36,051 bases of DNA from Guptibacillus hwajinpoensis. Its GTDB lineage: Bacteria > Bacillota > Bacilli > Bacillales > Bacillaceae_O. The notes below the pieces were generated by a model. That model searched no databases. It saw only the letters and a list, made by a program, of their open reading frames with translations, and had not been told where the DNA came from. The stretch lies in assembly GCA_016841765.1 (NCBI GenBank), contig JAENYN010000022.1:34449-70499 (forward strand), read 5' to 3'. Shown one piece after another: positions 1-9,375 of this stretch (position 1 is its first letter; the number at the start of each line of letters is the position of its first letter). A program made the position numbers and the translations under genes.

Positions 1-153
1 ATAACCAGGGGGATGAACAAAATAGGCGCACTGAATCTTCATTCAGTGCGGATAATCAGGGGAATGAACAAAATAGGCGCACTGAATCTTCATTCAGTCC
101 TGATAATCAGCGAAATCAACAAAATACCCGCACTGAACCACCATTCAGTACCT
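1..153. repeat. 51-bp tandem repeat, three copies, each with a hairpin
   Basis: Three head-to-tail units of exactly 51 bp begin at 1, 52 and 103. The first two are nearly identical and the third has diverged. Each carries an ACTGAAT/ATTCAGT inverted repeat with a 4-base loop; in unit 1 the stem reaches 10 bp (CGCACTGAAT / ATTCAGTGCG). The period is 17 codons, so one + frame stays open and gives a repeated peptide, MNKIGALNLHSV. That frame has no convincing ribosome site and runs into the 3' end of ykpA on the other strand, so I do not call a gene. The array may continue beyond the window edge. Confidence 0.8.
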
Positions 154-214
154 CTACCTAACAAAATGCCAACAGTACACCCAATAAACCACAAAACAGT
201 GTCCTGTATATTAC

Positions 215-242
215 AAAAAACCCCCGCCAACCCGGCGGGGGG
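215..242 (-). terminator. Intrinsic terminator of ykpA
   Basis: Read on the minus strand, CCCCGCC and GGCGGGG form a GC-rich hairpin followed by GTTTTTT. It lies about 20 bp past the ykpA stop codon. Confidence 0.85.
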
Positions 243-262
243 CCAAACACACACTCCAAACC

Positions 263-1930
<1,668 letters not shown>

Positions 1931-1971
1931 TTATAGAAAGGGCGAGGAAACGGCCGATTGAAGCAGATTTT

Positions 1972-2000
1972 TTGACATTTTCACTTCAATAGGGTAAAGT
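1972..2000 (+). promoter_or_regulatory. Candidate sigma-A promoter for ydjO
   Basis: TTGACA (1972-1977), a 17-base spacer and TAAAGT (1995-2000). It would start a leader of about 210 bases in front of ydjO. A second possible -10, TATAAT at 2071-2076, lacks a good -35. Confidence 0.45.
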
Positions 2001-2134
2001 ATATATACTACTATTTTTTCGTATATATGATGGAATCCCTGTCATATTCATGATATGGAAGAATAAGCTGTATAATTGATGTTTTTTAAAAAGCGGTATT
2101 CCGAAAGCTCGCTCTTTGCACAACTGCTTTGACG

Positions 2135-2164
2135 GGCGGAAGAATCGTACAGTGCGCTTCCGCC
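2135..2164 (+). promoter_or_regulatory. Hairpin in the long 5' leader of ydjO
   Basis: GGCGGAAG (2135-2142) pairs perfectly with CTTCCGCC (2157-2164) around a 14-base loop, about 50 bases ahead of the start codon. No U-tract follows, so it is not a terminator. A long structured leader would fit a cold-inducible mRNA, but that is inference. I see no other gene in 1880-2218. Confidence 0.45.
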
Positions 2165-2218
2165 GGATAATGTGCGGACGCTCTTGCTTTTTCATCCGAT
2201 TTCACGGGAGGAATGCAA

Positions 2219-2419
2219 ATGGCATTTAACAAGCGGCAGGAAGAAGAAATTAAGATGGAAGAAGTTAAAATATGGGAATGTACCTCGGATGATTGCAACA
2301 TCTGGCTCCGGGACAATTTTAAGAGTGAAGAAACGCCGGTTTGCCCGGTTTGCAGCAGCAAGATGGAATCGTCCATAAAAGAACTGAGGGTCATCCACAA
2401 TTCAAGTTCCAAATGGTGA
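2219..2419 (+). CDS. ydjO: YdjO-like cold-inducible zinc-ribbon protein
   Basis: A 66-residue protein with a four-cysteine zinc-ribbon layout: WEC-x4-C near residues 20-26 and CPVC near residue 43. The aromatic pattern WEC...CN.W..NF and the CP.C.SKM block match the Bacillus YdjO family, described as cold inducible. Its biochemical role is unknown; the ribbon suggests nucleic-acid or protein binding. Two ATGs are possible, 2213 and 2219. GGGAGG at 2206-2211 favours 2219 (7-base spacing). A strong terminator follows directly, so it is transcribed alone from the upstream promoter. Confidence 0.82.
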   Translation: MAFNKRQEEEIKMEEVKIWECTSDDCNIWLRDNFKSEETPVCPVCSSKMESSIKELRVIHNSSSKW

Positions 2420-2425
2420 TTGTTG

Positions 2426-2456
2426 AACGCCGCAGAAAAGATTCTGCGGTGTTTAT
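2426..2456 (+). terminator. Terminator of ydjO
   Basis: CCGCAGAA pairs with TTCTGCGG across an AAGA loop, extended by three further pairs and followed by TTTATTT. Confidence 0.8.
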
Positions 2457-2545
2457 TTATGCTCAAGGGGAAGCGGGCGGATTCACCAATTCAGCTGTCA
2501 TACATAAGATGAAAGAAAATAACAGCTGAGAGGGGTGGAACATCC

Positions 2546-3073
2546 GTGGGATACGTTTATCAGCCTGGCGCATATGGTTATTATGCCTATCCTCCTTACC
2601 GGAACGAGCCGGTGAGCGCTTATGCAAGGATTAAAGGCGGTCCGCTTGCTCAAGATTTGGAAGGGTATGTCCTGTTTACGGAAAGTCCTGATGGAACAGA
2701 GGTGGTTGTCGAAGTGAGGGGCCTGCCGGAATACGAACCCGGATCAGGGAGTCGTCCACCGGTCGGTCCGCACGGATTCCATATTCATGAAATAGGATCC
2801 TGTAAAATCGGTGATTCGGAGGAACCATTCAAGGCGGCAGGCGGGCACTGGAATCCGGGCAACCAGCCCCACGGCAATCATGCCGGCGACTTTCCAGTCC
2901 TTTTTTCTAACAATGGATATGCGCGGATGGCATTTTTCACGAACAAATTCAGGGTGAAGGATATTATCGAAAAAACGGTGATCATCCACCAGAATCCGGA
3001 TGATTATCGGACACAGCCTGCCGGGGATTCCGGAAAGCGGCTGGAATGCGGCCTTATAAAAGCAATGCAATAG
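2546..3073 (+). CDS. sodC: Cu/Zn superoxide dismutase-family protein with Tyr/Pro-rich N-terminus
   Basis: A 175-residue Cu/Zn SOD-family protein. All metal ligands can be assigned: the copper histidines H79 and H81 (FHIHE), bridging H101 (GGHWNP), H109, H112 and D115 (PHGNHAGD), and H148 (VIIHQ). The structural disulfide (C86, C168) and the substrate-guiding arginine (R165, in KRLECG) are also present, so it should dismutate superoxide. By contrast, B. subtilis YojM is known to lack two copper ligands. There is no signal peptide or lipobox. The first 20 residues are instead rich in Tyr, Pro and Gly, like spore-coat proteins. The start is GTG, with AGGGGTGG 7 bases upstream. A sigma-E-like CATACATA lies at 2499-2506 but lacks a clear partner box. 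It is monocistronic. Confidence 0.88.
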   Translation: MGYVYQPGAYGYYAYPPYRNEPVSAYARIKGGPLAQDLEGYVLFTESPDGTEVVVEVRGLPEYEPGSGSRPPVGPHGFHIHEIGSCKIGDSEEPFKAAGGHWNPGNQPHGNHAGDFPVLFSNNGYARMAFFTNKFRVKDIIEKTVIIHQNPDDYRTQPAGDSGKRLECGLIKAMQ

Positions 3074-3085
3074 CAACGATCTGCC

Positions 3086-3113
3086 AAAAACTCGCTGGAA
3101 AAGCGGGTTTTTC
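3086..3113 (+). terminator. Terminator of the SOD gene
   Basis: AACTCGCT pairs with AGCGGGTT (one G-T pair) across a short loop, flanked by A and T runs. It is partly bidirectional in form. Confidence 0.7.
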
Positions 3114-3213
3114 GTTTAACAATAGAGAGCGGGGCAACAATATATATACATCGGTTGATAAAAATGATAGATTAAAATTTAACGGAATTTTTCATACGGA
3201 CAGGAGGAACATC

Positions 3214-4080
3214 ATGGACGCCAAACAGTTGGAAGCAGGAACCGTTGTTTCATTGAAAGTGGAGCGGGAAGCGCCTTACGGCTATTTTTTGACAAACGGG
3301 GAGGAGGATGTGCTGCTGCACGAATCCCAGATTGAAGGCGAGATTGAATTGGGGGACGAGGTGAGGGTGTTCTTATACCAGGACAAGCAGTACCGCCTTT
3401 CAGCGACGATGACAATCCCGGTTATCAGGCAGGACGTATATGGATGGGCGGATGTTGTGGAAGTGAAGCCGCGGCTCGGTGCATTTGTCGATATCGGAAT
3501 CAGCAAAGATATCCTCGTATCGCTTGATGACCTGCCGGCGATCACAGAACTCTGGCCGGTACAAGGCGACCGTCTGTTTGTGACGCTTAGAACGGATAAA
3601 AAGGATAGATTATTCGCCGTACCCGCGACTGAAGGAGTTATTGAGGACATCACCGTACCTGCAGACGGGGAATTGTATAATAAAAATGTGCAAGGCAGGG
3701 TGTACCGGCTGCTGAAAGTCGGAAGTTTTCTTATCACAGAGGAGGGGTACCGCTGCTTTGTCCATGAAACCGAACGTGAACAGGAGCCAAGGCTGGGCCA
3801 GCTTGTGGAAGCCCGGGTCATTGAAGTGAAGGAAGACGGGACGCTCAATGCCTCGATGCTGCCGCGGAAACAGGATAAAATGGATCAAGATGCCGACGCG
3901 ATCCTAGAGTACATGGACACACGGAATGGTGCCATGCCTTACTGGGATAAAAGCTATCCTGAAGATATCAAGGACCGGTTTGGTATGAGCAAGGCGGCAT
4001 TTAAGCGGGCCCTCGGAAAGCTGATGAAGGAAGGTATCGTATACCAGGAAGAAGGCTGGACGTACAGAAAAAAAGAATAG
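3214..4080 (+). CDS. cvfB: CvfB-family S1 RNA-binding protein
   Basis: A 288-residue protein of the CvfB (YitL) family: repeated S1-type OB folds followed by a C-terminal winged helix (DIKDRFGMSKAAFKRALGKLMKEGIVYQ). In Staphylococcus the homologue binds RNA and affects virulence-gene expression; in Bacillus the role is unclear. S1 signatures visible here include GAFVDIGISKDILVSLDDLP and the later LGQLVEARVIEV..DGTLNASMLPR. The ATG at 3214 is preceded by AGGAGG with 6-base spacing, so the open frame upstream to 3046, which overlaps the SOD gene, is not part of the protein. A strong hairpin terminator follows. Confidence 0.9.
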   Translation: MDAKQLEAGTVVSLKVEREAPYGYFLTNGEEDVLLHESQIEGEIELGDEVRVFLYQDKQYRLSATMTIPVIRQDVYGWADVVEVKPRLGAFVDIGISKDILVSLDDLPAITELWPVQGDRLFVTLRTDKKDRLFAVPATEGVIEDITVPADGELYNKNVQGRVYRLLKVGSFLITEEGYRCFVHETEREQEPRLGQLVEARVIEVKEDGTLNASMLPRKQDKMDQDADAILEYMDTRNGAMPYWDKSYPEDIKDRFGMSKAAFKRALGKLMKEGIVYQEEGWTYRKKE

Positions 4081-4092
4081 CATTTACAAGGA

Positions 4093-4122
4093 AAAGCCCG
4101 GGTCGTCCCGGGCTTTCGTGTG
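4093..4122. terminator. Terminator between convergent cvfB and EamA genes
   Basis: AAAGCCCGGG and CCCGGGCTTT form a perfect 10-bp stem with a TCGT loop. Ts follow on the + strand, and the A run before the stem gives a short U-tract on the minus strand. Confidence 0.85.
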
Positions 4123-4132
4123 TTTTGCCGGC

Positions 4133-5044
4133 CTATACGGAATTTTGGTTGACGCCTGTTGGCAGCGACTGTTTTCGTTTTACGTTAATCAGAACGACAG
4201 AAAGGATAATACTTAATATGCCGATGATTTGCCAGGCCCGGAGGTTGTCCCCGAAAACAAATACGCCGATCAGGACGGCTATGGCCGGTTCGACAGCTGT
4301 GAGGATGGATGCTTTGCTCGCTTCCACTTTCCCAAGGCCGTAGGTATAAAAAATGTATGCGAGAACAGTCGGGAATAATCCGAGGCCGATGATCCAGGCA
4401 AGTGCCCGGGGATCAAGCAAGAGTTCTTTTTTGTCTCCAAGGCCACTTGTGAATAATAATGCCGCCGCTGCCAGAATAAACGTGTAGAGTGTAATGGTGT
4501 AAGTGGAGTATGACCTGCTCAGGACTTTTCCGAAAATGCTGTAAAGCGCATAAAAAAATCCGGAAGCAAGCCCAATCCAAAATCCGCCAGCAGTGATCGA
4601 AAAATCGAACGCAGGAAAAACGCCGACAGTCGCCGCGCAGCCGAACAGCGTCAATAACAGGGCTGCGGTTTTGATAAGGCTGAGGGGCTCTTTGAAAAAC
4701 ACACGGGCCATGATCGTCACAAAGGCAGGGCCGGTATACAACAGGGCTGCGGCAAGTGACAGGGAAATTTCATCTATCGCGGTGAAGTAAGCCCAGTTGA
4801 AGAGGACAATGCTGATGATTCCGGTCCCGAAAAAATAAGGTAGGTCTTTCCATTGGATTTTTAAAAGGGCAGGCTGTTTTGCCCCTATATAAATGAGCAG
4901 CAACAGGGATGCTGACACCGCCCGAAGTGCGACTGCCTGGATAGGTGTAAAACCGAAGTCATACAAGGCATCAATGAATAAACCGATGATTCCCCATAAA
5001 GCCGCACCTATGATAATTAGCAGATAAGCGGTCCGTTGATTCAT
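4133..5044 (-). CDS. EamA-family (DMT superfamily) transporter
   Basis: A 303-residue integral membrane protein with about ten hydrophobic segments in two homologous halves, each an EamA repeat (GAALWGIIGLFI near the start; GLASGFFYALYSIFGK at mid-protein). The conserved end-of-repeat motifs are LLYTGPAFVTIMARVFFKEPL and LTAVEPAIAVLIGVFVFGD. Members export amino acids or metabolites; the substrate cannot be told from sequence. The ATG at 5044 has AGGAG 9 bases upstream; the TTG at 5050 is too close to it. It is transcribed alone, convergent with cvfB and divergent from the kinase. The C-terminus is basic and cytosolic (NVKRKQ). Confidence 0.88.
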   Translation of the reverse strand: MNQRTAYLLIIIGAALWGIIGLFIDALYDFGFTPIQAVALRAVSASLLLLIYIGAKQPALLKIQWKDLPYFFGTGIISIVLFNWAYFTAIDEISLSLAAALLYTGPAFVTIMARVFFKEPLSLIKTAALLLTLFGCAATVGVFPAFDFSITAGGFWIGLASGFFYALYSIFGKVLSRSYSTYTITLYTFILAAAALLFTSGLGDKKELLLDPRALAWIIGLGLFPTVLAYIFYTYGLGKVEASKASILTAVEPAIAVLIGVFVFGDNLRAWQIIGILSIILSVVLINVKRKQSLPTGVNQNSV

Positions 5045-5142
5045 TGCCAATCACTCCTATAACAACACATATAATAATGTCAATAATGTTTTTTTAAAAA
5101 AATGTGAAAAATTTATGACTTTCGCGCCCGCTGCCTTTCTAT

Positions 5143-5148
5143 TATAAT
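5143..5148 (+). promoter_or_regulatory. Probable -10 box of the kinase gene
   Basis: A perfect TATAAT lies 45 bases before the ATG. No good -35 is found at the usual distance, so an activator may be needed. Confidence 0.4.
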
Positions 5149-5192
5149 TATAGTGTAAATATCTGTACATTAGAGAGGAAGAGAAAATTTAT

Positions 5193-7361
5193 ATGGAAAT
5201 AGTTACGTTGTCATATAACCCGGTGTTGATAATGGTCGCAGTATTGTTATCAATTATAGCGGTATATACAGCGCTTGATTTATTCACCCTTTTGAAAAGT
5301 TCTGAGCGGAATAAACGGTTCCTGTTTTTAGGCGGAACGTTTTCGATGGGAATCGGTATTTGGATTTTGCATTTTATCGGAATGCTTTCAACCGAATACA
5401 AAGATGGCGTCAGTTATGAGTTTTCTGTGACGATCCTTTCGATGATCATCGGCATCTTCTTCAGCGGTGCCGCATTCATGATGATCACCGGCAAAAGGAT
5501 GAGGTTCTTCAATCTTGTGTCCGGGACATTCTTTTTGACGATGGCAGTAATGGCGATCCACATGCTCGGCATGTATTCCATCAATCTTGAAATACAGTAC
5601 AATTGGCCGTTGATAACATTTGCACTGGCGGTCACTTTCGGGCTGTTTTTGTTTTCATTATGGGTGCTGTTTCATTCAAACTTAGTTTCAAAGGCTAATA
5701 GACTCTGGGTGAAGCCCCTCAGTGCGATTCTGATGACAGGCGCGGTTGTACAGGGGCATTTTCTTCTCATGCGTGCCGCCACGTTTTTGCGGCCGGATGA
5801 TCTGGTCACACAGCAGCTCCGTTCCCAGGAAACGATCATCGTTTACCTCGTCATTTTTGTAGGGGTCCTGATCATTGCCGGCCTGCTTGGATCCAGTGCG
5901 ATTCTGAACAACCGCCTGGCCGAAAGTGACACGGACCTTGAGGATATTAAAGCGGCTCTTGATGCTTCTGCAATTGTCGTCATTACAAATCCCCAGGGTA
6001 CGATCACATATGTGAATGACAAATTTTGCGAAATCTCTAAGTATGAAGAACACGAATTGATCGGCCGTGATCATTCCATTCTTAACTCAGGATACCACTC
6101 CAAAGAGTTTTTCAAAGAATTGTGGAGAACGATCGGCCAGGGCCAGGTGTGGAAAGGGGAAATCCGCAACAAAGCGAAAGACGGAACGTATTACTGGGTT
6201 GATACGACGATTGTCCCTTTCCTGAATAAAAAAGGGAGGCCATACCAGTTTGTGGCCATCCGTAACGATATCACCCAGCGCAAACTCGCAGAAGAAAGTG
6301 TCAGGAGCGCCTTGAAGGAAACAAAGGACATAAAATTTGCGCTTGATCAGTCATCGATCATCGCCTTTACGGATGAAAAAGGCCTCATTACGAATGTGAA
6401 TGATAAATTCTGTGAAATCTCGAAATACAGCCGGGAAGAGCTGATTGGTGAAGATCACCGCATTCTTAATTCCGGTTATCACAGCAAAGAGTTTTTCAAA
6501 GAGCTATGGAGAACGATCGGCCAGGGCCAGGTATGGAAAGGCGAAATCCGGAATAAAGCGAAAGACGGAACGTATTACTGGGTTTATACGACAATCGTTC
6601 CATTTCTGAATAACAATGGAAAGCCGTATCAATACCTGGCAATCCGGACCGACATCACGGATCGGAAAAAGCAGGAAGAACTGCTGCACAGGCAGGATAA
6701 GCTTGCCGCTGTCGGCCAGCTCGCAGCCGGGGTGGCTCATGAAATCCGGAATCCGCTCACTTCGATGCGCGGGTATACCGAGTTCCTCCATATGGAAGAG
6801 ATGAACGCCGAAAAGCGTGAATACCTCAACATCATCATGGAGGAAATTGAACGGGTAAATGACATAGTCGAAGAATTCATGGTTATGGCAAAGCCGAAAG
6901 CAAGCGCGTTGAAAAACCGCAATATCGTTCCGATTTTAAAAAGTGTAGTTTCCTTGATGCGGTTTGAAGCTAGGAAAAAAGATGTAAAGCTCCATTTCGA
7001 TTTCGATGATGAAATCATCCAGGTTGAATGTGATGAAAACCGGCTCAAGCAAGTTTTTGTCAATCTGGTCAAAAATGGAATCGAAGCCATGCCAGGCGGT
7101 GGGGAAATTTTCGTCAAACTCGCCGTCAAAGAAGATGATGTGGAAATTTCGATACAGGATACAGGTGTCGGGATTCCGCCAGAGAAGCTCAAGAAGATTG
7201 GCGAACCGTTCTTTACAACAAAGGAAAGCGGGAACGGCCTCGGCTTGATGGTCAGCTTCAAGATCATTGAAAGCCATAATGGCAAGGTCTATGTGGAAAG
7301 TGAACTGAACAAAGGCACGACGTTCAACATTGTGCTTCCGAAAACGAAAAAACCGGCCTAG
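5193..7361 (+). CDS. Membrane sensor histidine kinase, MHYT-PAS-PAS-HisKA-ATPase
   Basis: A 722-residue kinase. Residues 1-240 form a multi-pass membrane region with repeated MHYT-type motifs (HFIGMLS, HMLGMYS, GHFLLMRAA), thought to bind metal or sense a small ligand such as oxygen, CO or NO. Two PAS-PAC domains follow (about 247-370 and 375-498). Next come HisKA with phospho-acceptor H516 (HEIRNPLTSMRGY) and a Bergerat ATPase with an N box (NLVKNGIEAMPGG), DTGVGIPPEKL, GEPFFTTK and GNGLGL. The HEIRNPLTS.RGY box and C-terminal layout resemble the KinA-E sporulation kinases. No response regulator is adjacent, as is usual for orphan kinases feeding the Spo0 phosphorelay. The two PAS domains are nearly identical, pointing to a recent internal duplication or gene conversion. 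The spacing from the GAGG-like site to the ATG is long. Confidence 0.93.
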   Translation: MEIVTLSYNPVLIMVAVLLSIIAVYTALDLFTLLKSSERNKRFLFLGGTFSMGIGIWILHFIGMLSTEYKDGVSYEFSVTILSMIIGIFFSGAAFMMITGKRMRFFNLVSGTFFLTMAVMAIHMLGMYSINLEIQYNWPLITFALAVTFGLFLFSLWVLFHSNLVSKANRLWVKPLSAILMTGAVVQGHFLLMRAATFLRPDDLVTQQLRSQETIIVYLVIFVGVLIIAGLLGSSAILNNRLAESDTDLEDIKAALDASAIVVITNPQGTITYVNDKFCEISKYEEHELIGRDHSILNSGYHSKEFFKELWRTIGQGQVWKGEIRNKAKDGTYYWVDTTIVPFLNKKGRPYQFVAIRNDITQRKLAEESVRSALKETKDIKFALDQSSIIAFTDEKGLITNVNDKFCEISKYSREELIGEDHRILNSGYHSKEFFKELWRTIGQGQVWKGEIRNKAKDGTYYWVYTTIVPFLNNNGKPYQYLAIRTDITDRKKQEELLHRQDKLAAVGQLAAGVAHEIRNPLTSMRGYTEFLHMEEMNAEKREYLNIIMEEIERVNDIVEEFMVMAKPKASALKNRNIVPILKSVVSLMRFEARKKDVKLHFDFDDEIIQVECDENRLKQVFVNLVKNGIEAMPGGGEIFVKLAVKEDDVEISIQDTGVGIPPEKLKKIGEPFFTTKESGNGLGLMVSFKIIESHNGKVYVESELNKGTTFNIVLPKTKKPA

Positions 7362-7395
7362 AAACAAGCCCGGCATTTTGCCGGGCTTGTTTTTG
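7362..7395 (+). terminator. Terminator of the kinase gene
   Basis: CAAGCCCGGC and GCCGGGCTTG form a perfect 10-bp stem with an ATTTT loop, followed by five to six Ts. Confidence 0.9.
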
Positions 7396-7519
7396 CGTTT
7401 CCGGCCAGCCCCGGCTCAAAGGATCTCTGGCGGCTGTCATAAAAATACAAGCCTTCGTTAAAAATAAGGGTACTGCCGGGGCGTTTTTGATATTCCCGTT
7501 ACGATGGAGGACTTTCTTC

Positions 7520-7555
7520 ATGTTTACGGCAGCTTGCTTTTGGGATATTACATAA
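7520..7555 (+). other. Possible 11-residue leader ORF upstream of yuiD
   Basis: GGAGG lies 9 bases before an ATG that opens MFTAACFWDIT and then stops. It sits about 105 bases before yuiD. A frame open from 7504 also reads into yuiD but has no good start. Whether the mini-ORF is translated is unknown; ribosome sites of this strength are uncommon by chance. Confidence 0.25.
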
Positions 7556-7659
7556 CTAATATGGGCCATGACCAAGTTGGCGCGTGCCAATGGATGTTAC
7601 GTTTCACACCTCCATTGCGGCTTGATGAAAACGTGAACAGTTCAGGAGAGGATGACAGG

Positions 7660-8124
7660 ATGAATAAACCGATAGTTACAGCTCTGGCAGCAATTGGACT
7701 TGCACAGTTCCTTAAGGTTCCCATACAAAAGGTGAAAACAGGGGAGTGGGATTGGAAAACAGCTTTTGAATCCGGCGGCATGCCAAGCTCTCACTCTGCC
7801 GGTGTCACGTCCCTGGCCACCTATATTGCGTTGAAGCGGGGTATGCCGACAATTGATTTTGCGCTATCGACCGTTTTCGGCTTGATTGTCATGTATGATG
7901 CACAGGGCATCAGAAGGCAGACAGGAGAAATTACTTTAAAAGTGAATGAGCTGGATGAAGAGGTGGAAAAACTCCAGGGTGAACACAATCCGGTGAAACA
8001 CCAAATAAAGGAGGAGCGGTTGAAGGAAATGCTCGGCCATCAGCCGGAAGAGGTCCTTGGCGGGGCACTGTTCGGAATGATCTGCGGGGCAATCGGCTAT
8101 TCGCTAAGTAAAAATAAAAAATAA
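7660..8124 (+). CDS. yuiD: Divergent PAP2-family membrane protein YuiD
   Basis: A 154-residue protein of the YuiD/DUF212 family, distant relatives of PAP2 phosphatases. It has the conserved GGMPSSHSAGVTSLAT block (the SSH is the PAP2-like phosphate motif), YDAQGIRRQTGEI, and a C-terminal HQPEEVLGGALFG segment before a last membrane helix. Four hydrophobic stretches are visible. The true activity is unproven. The ATG at 7660 is preceded by AGGAGAGG at 8-base spacing. It heads a run with the endonuclease IV and small unknown genes (gaps of 41 and 51 bp), likely co-transcribed. Confidence 0.9.
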   Translation: MNKPIVTALAAIGLAQFLKVPIQKVKTGEWDWKTAFESGGMPSSHSAGVTSLATYIALKRGMPTIDFALSTVFGLIVMYDAQGIRRQTGEITLKVNELDEEVEKLQGEHNPVKHQIKEERLKEMLGHQPEEVLGGALFGMICGAIGYSLSKNKK

Positions 8125-8165
8125 AAACTTCTGCAAATGTGGAGGCGGGCCAGGGGGGAGCAAGT

Positions 8166-9017
8166 TTGCGATTCGGAAGCCATGTGAGTATACAAAAAGG
8201 ATATTACCATGCCGCACTTACGGCATATGAGAAGGGTGCCGGGGCCTTTCAATACTTCCCCAAAAATCCCCGCAGCATGAAAGTGAAGGATTTCGACCGG
8301 AATGATGCCTCTAGGTGTGCTGAATTCTCGGGGGAACATGGACTGCAATCAATCGCGCATGCCCCTTATCCGGTAAGCTTGATTCCGGCCCCGGAAAAAG
8401 AAAAGGATATAAAGGACTCGATTTTAAACGATCTCGATATTGCTCAGGCATGCGGATCGATTGGGGTTGTCGTCCATTTCGGTGTTTACCGTGGTGATGA
8501 TCCCCTTGCAGCTTATAAAAGGATGATTGCTTTTTTGGATGATATTCTTTCGGAGTGGGAAGGAAATGCACTTATACTGATAGAAAACAACGCAGGTAAA
8601 AGCGGTCCCATCGGCACAACGCTGGAAGAACATGCTCAAATCCGCAAGCTCTGCGATTTTCCTGAAAAAGTAGGCTTTTGCCTGGATACCTGCCATGCTT
8701 TTGCCAGCGGGCTCTGGACAGGTTCTAACTGGAAGGAGATTGAAAAAGCAGGGGCGGACCTCGATTATTTTCAGCATCTCAAGGCGATTCACCTGAATAA
8801 CTCCGTATATCCTTCAGGATCGATGAAGGACCGGCATGCTAATATTTTATCGGGACAAATCACGTCCGGGCAGTTCACAGAGTTTCTGCTTTCACCTTAT
8901 TTGCAAAAGTTGCCGATGATTTTGGAAACACCCGCATCTGCAGACTATTCTCATAAACAGGAGATAATTGATGTCAGGAATTTGCTTAAGGAGCAAAAAA
9001 AGAGGCAGAATCAATGA
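8166..9017 (+). CDS. nfo: Endonuclease IV-family (deoxyribonuclease IV) AP endonuclease
   Basis: A 283-residue TIM-barrel protein of the Nfo family, which cuts DNA at abasic sites with three zinc ions. The zinc ligands can be followed in order: H in IAHAPY, H in VVVHFG, E in LIENNAG, D and H in CLDTCHAF, H in AIHLNN, D and H in KDRHANI, and E in ILETP. The start is TTG (LRFGSHVS), chosen because AGGGGGGAG lies 5 bases upstream and GSHVS is the family's usual N-terminus; an upstream GTG at 8139 would add nine unconserved residues. The protein is diverged from canonical Nfo (for example QYFPKNPRS replaces the usual QxFTxNP-like segment), so it may be a second, specialised paralogue. Confidence 0.85.
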   Translation: MRFGSHVSIQKGYYHAALTAYEKGAGAFQYFPKNPRSMKVKDFDRNDASRCAEFSGEHGLQSIAHAPYPVSLIPAPEKEKDIKDSILNDLDIAQACGSIGVVVHFGVYRGDDPLAAYKRMIAFLDDILSEWEGNALILIENNAGKSGPIGTTLEEHAQIRKLCDFPEKVGFCLDTCHAFASGLWTGSNWKEIEKAGADLDYFQHLKAIHLNNSVYPSGSMKDRHANILSGQITSGQFTEFLLSPYLQKLPMILETPASADYSHKQEIIDVRNLLKEQKKRQNQ

Positions 9018-9068
9018 AATACGCAAGGATAGCCTTTATCATAAAGGGTAAAAGCGGGGTGAGAGCAA

Positions 9069-9347
9069 GTGAGTTATATCGTGTCACATTCCTATCTTGA
9101 ACGGCACCGTGAAATAAAATGGAACCGGCAGCAGACACTGGAAACCCGTCACCGGCTTGAACTTTACCGGGACAGGATCGAAACGGCTGCGGGCCAGTTT
9201 GAACTTCATGACGTATTCGATGTTTCCTGCCGGTTCGTTACGGAAGGTTTCGGGTTTCTCTATCTGCATACAAACCGGGGCGTTTTTCCATATCAAGTGG
9301 AATCCTACCCCGGCGAATTTATTGATGCTTACAAACGTTTGAAATGA
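9069..9347 (+). CDS. Conserved small protein of unknown function
   Basis: A 92-residue soluble protein that I do not recognise. The N-terminal half is strongly basic and predicted helical (ERHREIKWNRQQTLETRHRLELYRDR). The C-terminal half looks like a short beta-rich module (HDVFDVSCRFVTEGFGFLYLHTNRGVFPYQVES) ending in a helix (GEFIDAYKRL), which recalls a reduced PH-like fold; that is only an impression. It starts with GTG and a GGGGTGAG-type ribosome site, and follows nfo by 51 bp in the same direction, so it may be part of the yuiD-nfo transcript. Confidence 0.6.
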   Translation: MSYIVSHSYLERHREIKWNRQQTLETRHRLELYRDRIETAAGQFELHDVFDVSCRFVTEGFGFLYLHTNRGVFPYQVESYPGEFIDAYKRLK

Positions 9348-9375
9348 TGGACTCCCATCAATTCGTGACCGGCGA

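Noticed and set aside
2480-2510. A full sigma-E or sigma-K promoter before the SOD gene
   Set aside because: CATACATA resembles the -10, but no matching -35 lies at the required distance; kept only as a remark.
3046-3213. A longer N-terminus of CvfB from the open frame upstream
   Set aside because: It overlaps the SOD gene end and its terminator, and the ATG at 3214 has a perfect AGGAGG.
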